This document shows, piece after piece, positions 61,342-64,000 of a stretch of DNA of 64,000 bases (position 1 is its first letter; every line of letters begins with the position of its first letter). Both the position numbers and the translations under genes were made by a program. The stretch spans positions 310,001 to 374,000 of the forward strand of contig NZ_JAGGNA010000001.1 of assembly GCF_017875765.1 (NCBI RefSeq), in the 5' to 3' direction. Source of the stretch: Flavobacterium sp. CG_23.5. Its GTDB lineage: Bacteria; Bacteroidota; Bacteroidia; Flavobacteriales; Flavobacteriaceae. The notes under the pieces are model-generated. The model was not told the DNA's origin and searched no databases. It was given only the letters and a program-made list of their open reading frames with translations.

Positions 61342-63366
61342 ATGAAATATATTCAAATCCTATTATTGATTGCTTTTGTATCGAATGCGCAAATGAAAAA
61401 AGAACAGTTAGATTTAATGCCTTGGCCTCAAAATATAAATTTGACAGAAGGCACTTTTGCTTTAACTAAAAATTTTAAAGTAAATATTACGGGTAATCCA
61501 AATCCTCGAATTTTTCTAGGAACAACAAATTTTTTACGAAGATTAGATGCAAGGACAGGTTTATTTCTGGAACAGGCTTATGTAACCAAAAACAATGAAG
61601 TTCCTACGGCAGAATTACAAATAAATTGTATTCAAAATGGAAAAGTAGGATTAAATGAAGATGAAAGTTATAAAATTGACATTCAGTCTAATAAAATAAT
61701 GATTACTGCCAATACTGATTTGGGAGCTTTACATGCTTTGGAGACGTTATTGCAAATGTTGCAAAATACCAGCACTTCTTATTATTTCCCAACCGCTACC
61801 ATCACAGATTCGCCACGATTTATCTGGAGAGGATTGATGATTGATGCAGCTAGACATTTTCAACCAATAGACGTTATCAAAAGAAATCTTGACGCAATGG
61901 CTTCGGTAAAAATGAATGTTTTTCATTGGCATTTAGCAGACGATCAAGGTTGGAGAGTCGAAATTAAAAAGTACCCAAAACTAACTGAATTAGCTTCGGA
62001 TGGATATTATTATACTCAAGAAGAAATTAAATCAATTGTAAAATATGCGGATCAAAGAGGAATTCTTGTTGTGCCGGAAATCGATGTACCAGGTCATGCC
62101 TCGGCATTGCTTAGTGTTTTTCCTGAAATTGGAAGTAAAACAAGTGATGAGATTACATACACAGTTGGAAGAAGGTCGGGGATTTACACGCCAACATTAG
62201 ATCCGACAAACCCAAAAACATATCAAGTGTTAAGTGATATTTTTGACGAGGTTAGCCCGCTTTTCCCCGGGAGCTATTTTCACATTGGAGGTGATGAAAA
62301 TCAAGGTAAAGAGTGGGATGCAAATCCTAAAATACAAGAATTTAAGAAGAAAAATAAATTGGCTACGAATCATGAATTGCAATCCTATTTCACGATGAAA
62401 TTGATTCCCATGTTAAAAAAGCATCATAAAGAATTAATGGGATGGGAAGAGATCATGACAAAAGATATGTCAAAAGATGCGATAATTCATTCTTGGAAAG
62501 GAGTGAATGAAGGTGAATCTTCTGGCAGTTCATTGATTAATGCGGCAAAAAATGGTTTTAAGACCGTTTTATCAAATGGATTTTATATTGATTTGATGCT
62601 TAGTGTAGATAGTCACTATTTAAATGATCCAATTCCTAAAAATACAATTCTTACTCCAGAGGAAAAGGACAGGATATTAGGAGGAGAAGCAACTATGTGG
62701 AGTGAACTGGTAACTCCATTGAATATAGATTCCAGAATCTGGCCTAGGACTGCAGCTATAGCCGAAAGATTATGGAGTAATGAGAATATAAATGATTTGA
62801 GCAGTTTACATAAAAGATTGAAAAACATATCCTTCAGATTGGAAGAACTTGGAATCATGCATTTGAAAAGTAAAGATGCAATTTTAAGAAACATTTGTAA
62901 TAATCAAGAAACAAAGTCATTGGAAGATTTTTCTAATGTTTGTGAACCATTGAAGGTTTATAAGCGAAATGGAGGAGGAAAAAAATACTTTATGTTTTCT
63001 CCATTAACTTTATTTGCTGATGCCTGTACGGCAGATGCTTCGGATGCGTATGATTTTAATATAGCGGTCAACAACTATTTAGAAAATAAAAATACAGAAA
63101 ATCAAACTTTAGTAACTAACTTTCTTAAAAAATGGATTACTATGAATTCAGATTTAATTAAATTAAGTGCAAATGCTCCATTGATTCAACCAATTTTACC
63201 TTTGTCTAAAAACCTAAGTGATATATCTGAACAACTTTTATCAGTTTTAGAAAACAAAAAAACAGTCAATCCTGATATACTGAATGGCTTATTAGAACAA
63301 TTTACTTCTAGGAGCCCTGCCGATGTTGAAGTGGCAGTTTATGCAAGTTTAAAAAAGCTAAAGTAA
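61342..63366 (+). CDS. beta-N-acetylhexosaminidase, GH20
   Basis: 674 aa from ATG 61342, which gives a signal peptide (MKYIQILLLIAFVSNAQ). GH20b N-terminal domain, then the catalytic barrel: RGLMIDAARHFQ, FHWHLADDQGWRVEIK, DVPGHA, the Asp-Glu catalytic pair in HIGGDENQG, and MGWEEI. Removes terminal GlcNAc or GalNAc from glycans or chitobiose in the periplasm. It follows the NagB fusion with a 31-bp gap, one operon. Confidence 0.94.
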   Translation: MKYIQILLLIAFVSNAQMKKEQLDLMPWPQNINLTEGTFALTKNFKVNITGNPNPRIFLGTTNFLRRLDARTGLFLEQAYVTKNNEVPTAELQINCIQNGKVGLNEDESYKIDIQSNKIMITANTDLGALHALETLLQMLQNTSTSYYFPTATITDSPRFIWRGLMIDAARHFQPIDVIKRNLDAMASVKMNVFHWHLADDQGWRVEIKKYPKLTELASDGYYYTQEEIKSIVKYADQRGILVVPEIDVPGHASALLSVFPEIGSKTSDEITYTVGRRSGIYTPTLDPTNPKTYQVLSDIFDEVSPLFPGSYFHIGGDENQGKEWDANPKIQEFKKKNKLATNHELQSYFTMKLIPMLKKHHKELMGWEEIMTKDMSKDAIIHSWKGVNEGESSGSSLINAAKNGFKTVLSNGFYIDLMLSVDSHYLNDPIPKNTILTPEEKDRILGGEATMWSELVTPLNIDSRIWPRTAAIAERLWSNENINDLSSLHKRLKNISFRLEELGIMHLKSKDAILRNICNNQETKSLEDFSNVCEPLKVYKRNGGGKKYFMFSPLTLFADACTADASDAYDFNIAVNNYLENKNTENQTLVTNFLKKWITMNSDLIKLSANAPLIQPILPLSKNLSDISEQLLSVLENKKTVNPDILNGLLEQFTSRSPADVEVAVYASLKKLK

Positions 63367-63389
63367 TAATACGGAGGTTGTAGGTAGTA

Positions 63390-64000
63390 CTATTTATTAA
63401 GATTTTTTTTAATCCATTTATCTACTGGAATTTTTCTTTCAACATATTCTGAATACTCTTTGTAATTAACTAAATCAATGTATAAAACATAAAATTTTTT
63501 CCCATCTGCAGAAACTTTAAAATTTTTGAAATCATCATAATTTTCATCAGCTGCATTTATGTAAAAATCACATAATTCAAAAGTCTTTATTTTATAAAAA
63601 GATTCAAATTCGGAAGGACGCCCAACAATTTCAAAATATAGAATGTTTTCGCTACAATTAATGCCGTTAATTTGGGCTATTTTGTCTTTTCGATTTTCGA
63701 AAAAATCAAGAATATGCTTTTCTTTTTCATCATATTCAAATTGATAAGGAATGAACCTGTGGTCTTTTGTTTCAAAATCTTTTGGATGATTTCTTTCAGA
63801 AGATGGTGTTATTTCAACTCCATTTTTATTTACAAAGCCCCAAATTCCACCTATCAATGGAGAATGTTCTTCGTCTTCGGTGGTATCAAAATAACAGCCA
63901 TTACAAAATGAGGCAAAACCAAATTTTATAGGAGATACCCAGTCGTATTTAGCAGTTGTTATTTTTTGGCCTTTATCGCTGATTAACCCACTTTTATTAT
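63390..64000 (-). CDS. WG-repeat protein, N-terminus beyond the window
   Basis: Reading frame is open from 64000 to the stop at 63390 (203 codons seen). It contains WG-type repeat units: GLISDKGQKITTAKYDWVSP followed by FGFASF, and GGIWGFVNKNGVEITP. The TTG at 63857 is not a true start, because coding sequence continues upstream in frame. Function unknown. Confidence 0.75.
   Translation of the reverse strand, partial: NKSGLISDKGQKITTAKYDWVSPIKFGFASFCNGCYFDTTEDEEHSPLIGGIWGFVNKNGVEITPSSERNHPKDFETKDHRFIPYQFEYDEKEKHILDFFENRKDKIAQINGINCSENILYFEIVGRPSEFESFYKIKTFELCDFYINAADENYDDFKNFKVSADGKKFYVLYIDLVNYKEYSEYVERKIPVDKWIKKNLNK

Noticed and set aside
1-64000. CRISPR arrays and insertion sequences
   Set aside because: No regularly spaced repeats with unique spacers and no transposase gene were seen; the only mobile element is the tRNA-Arg one.

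Overview
The window is a piece of a low-GC Bacteroidota chromosome, most likely Flavobacterium or a close relative. Evidence for this: Bacteroidota-type promoters (-7 box TAnnTTTG) sit in front of the tRNA, the SRP RNA and many genes; Shine-Dalgarno sites are essentially absent; and the gene families are flavobacterial (ArgF', a NagB-LmbE fusion, DUF6526, BlaI with a BlaR1-like peptidase, FHS sugar transporter beside a GH20 hexosaminidase).

Layout. 1-7.6 kb: an arginine/proline supraoperon on the minus strand (GNAT acyltransferase, argG, argC, argD, proA, proB, argF' cut by the window edge), preceded by a promoter and a short, possibly leaderless upstream ORF. 8-11.4 kb: fumarylacetoacetase divergent from glyA, then miaE. 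11.5-14.9 kb: a signalling module (AraC-type regulator, stand-alone receiver, CHASE3-like/PAS histidine kinase) and a GNAT. 15-18.1 kb: a three-gene ABC exporter (lipoprotein adaptor, FtsX-like permease, ATPase). 18.1-19.6 kb: a pentapeptide-repeat protein, a DUF6526 protein and a frameshifted gene remnant.

19.67-26.88 kb: a 7.2-kb integrative element in the 3' end of tRNA-Arg(ACG), bounded by 59-bp imperfect direct repeats. It encodes a tyrosine recombinase, a small HTH protein, a VRR-NUC-like nuclease, a phage-type replication protein, a protein resembling those found beside phage terminases, and a repressor with mirror-image divergent promoters. It has no capsid, tail, relaxase or conjugation genes. 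Paired CGTACA repeats with an 11-bp period lie inside both ends. It looks like a phage-satellite-type element and is the most interesting part of the window.

27-31.4 kb: apt, a 46-aa convergent small gene, a blaR1-like/blaI pair with three phased operators, a long-hairpin repeat and an MFS transporter. 31.6-35.4 kb: DUF1684 protein, TatD hydrolase, TcdA, a HAD phosphatase and a DUF2911 protein. 35.4-39.9 kb: a sodium:solute symporter, a 35-aa membrane protein and a large PIG-L protein. 40-43.6 kb: two tandem secreted paralogues, a small membrane protein, an outer-membrane beta-barrel and an LpxH-like phosphoesterase. 43.8-48.7 kb: aroC, a dicarboxylate/glutamate symporter and a TPR hybrid histidine kinase. 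48.8-55.2 kb: Hsp20, a DEAD-box helicase, histidine-degradation genes (formimidoylglutamase-like and hutI), a coiled-coil protein and glutaminyl cyclase. 55.27 kb: SRP RNA. 55.5-57.1 kb: an SDR and a transaldolase-like aldolase. 57.3-63.4 kb: an N-acetylglucosamine/chitobiose locus (FHS transporter, NagB-LmbE fusion, GH20). The right edge cuts a WG-repeat protein.

All functional calls rest on motifs and context read by eye; no database search was run.
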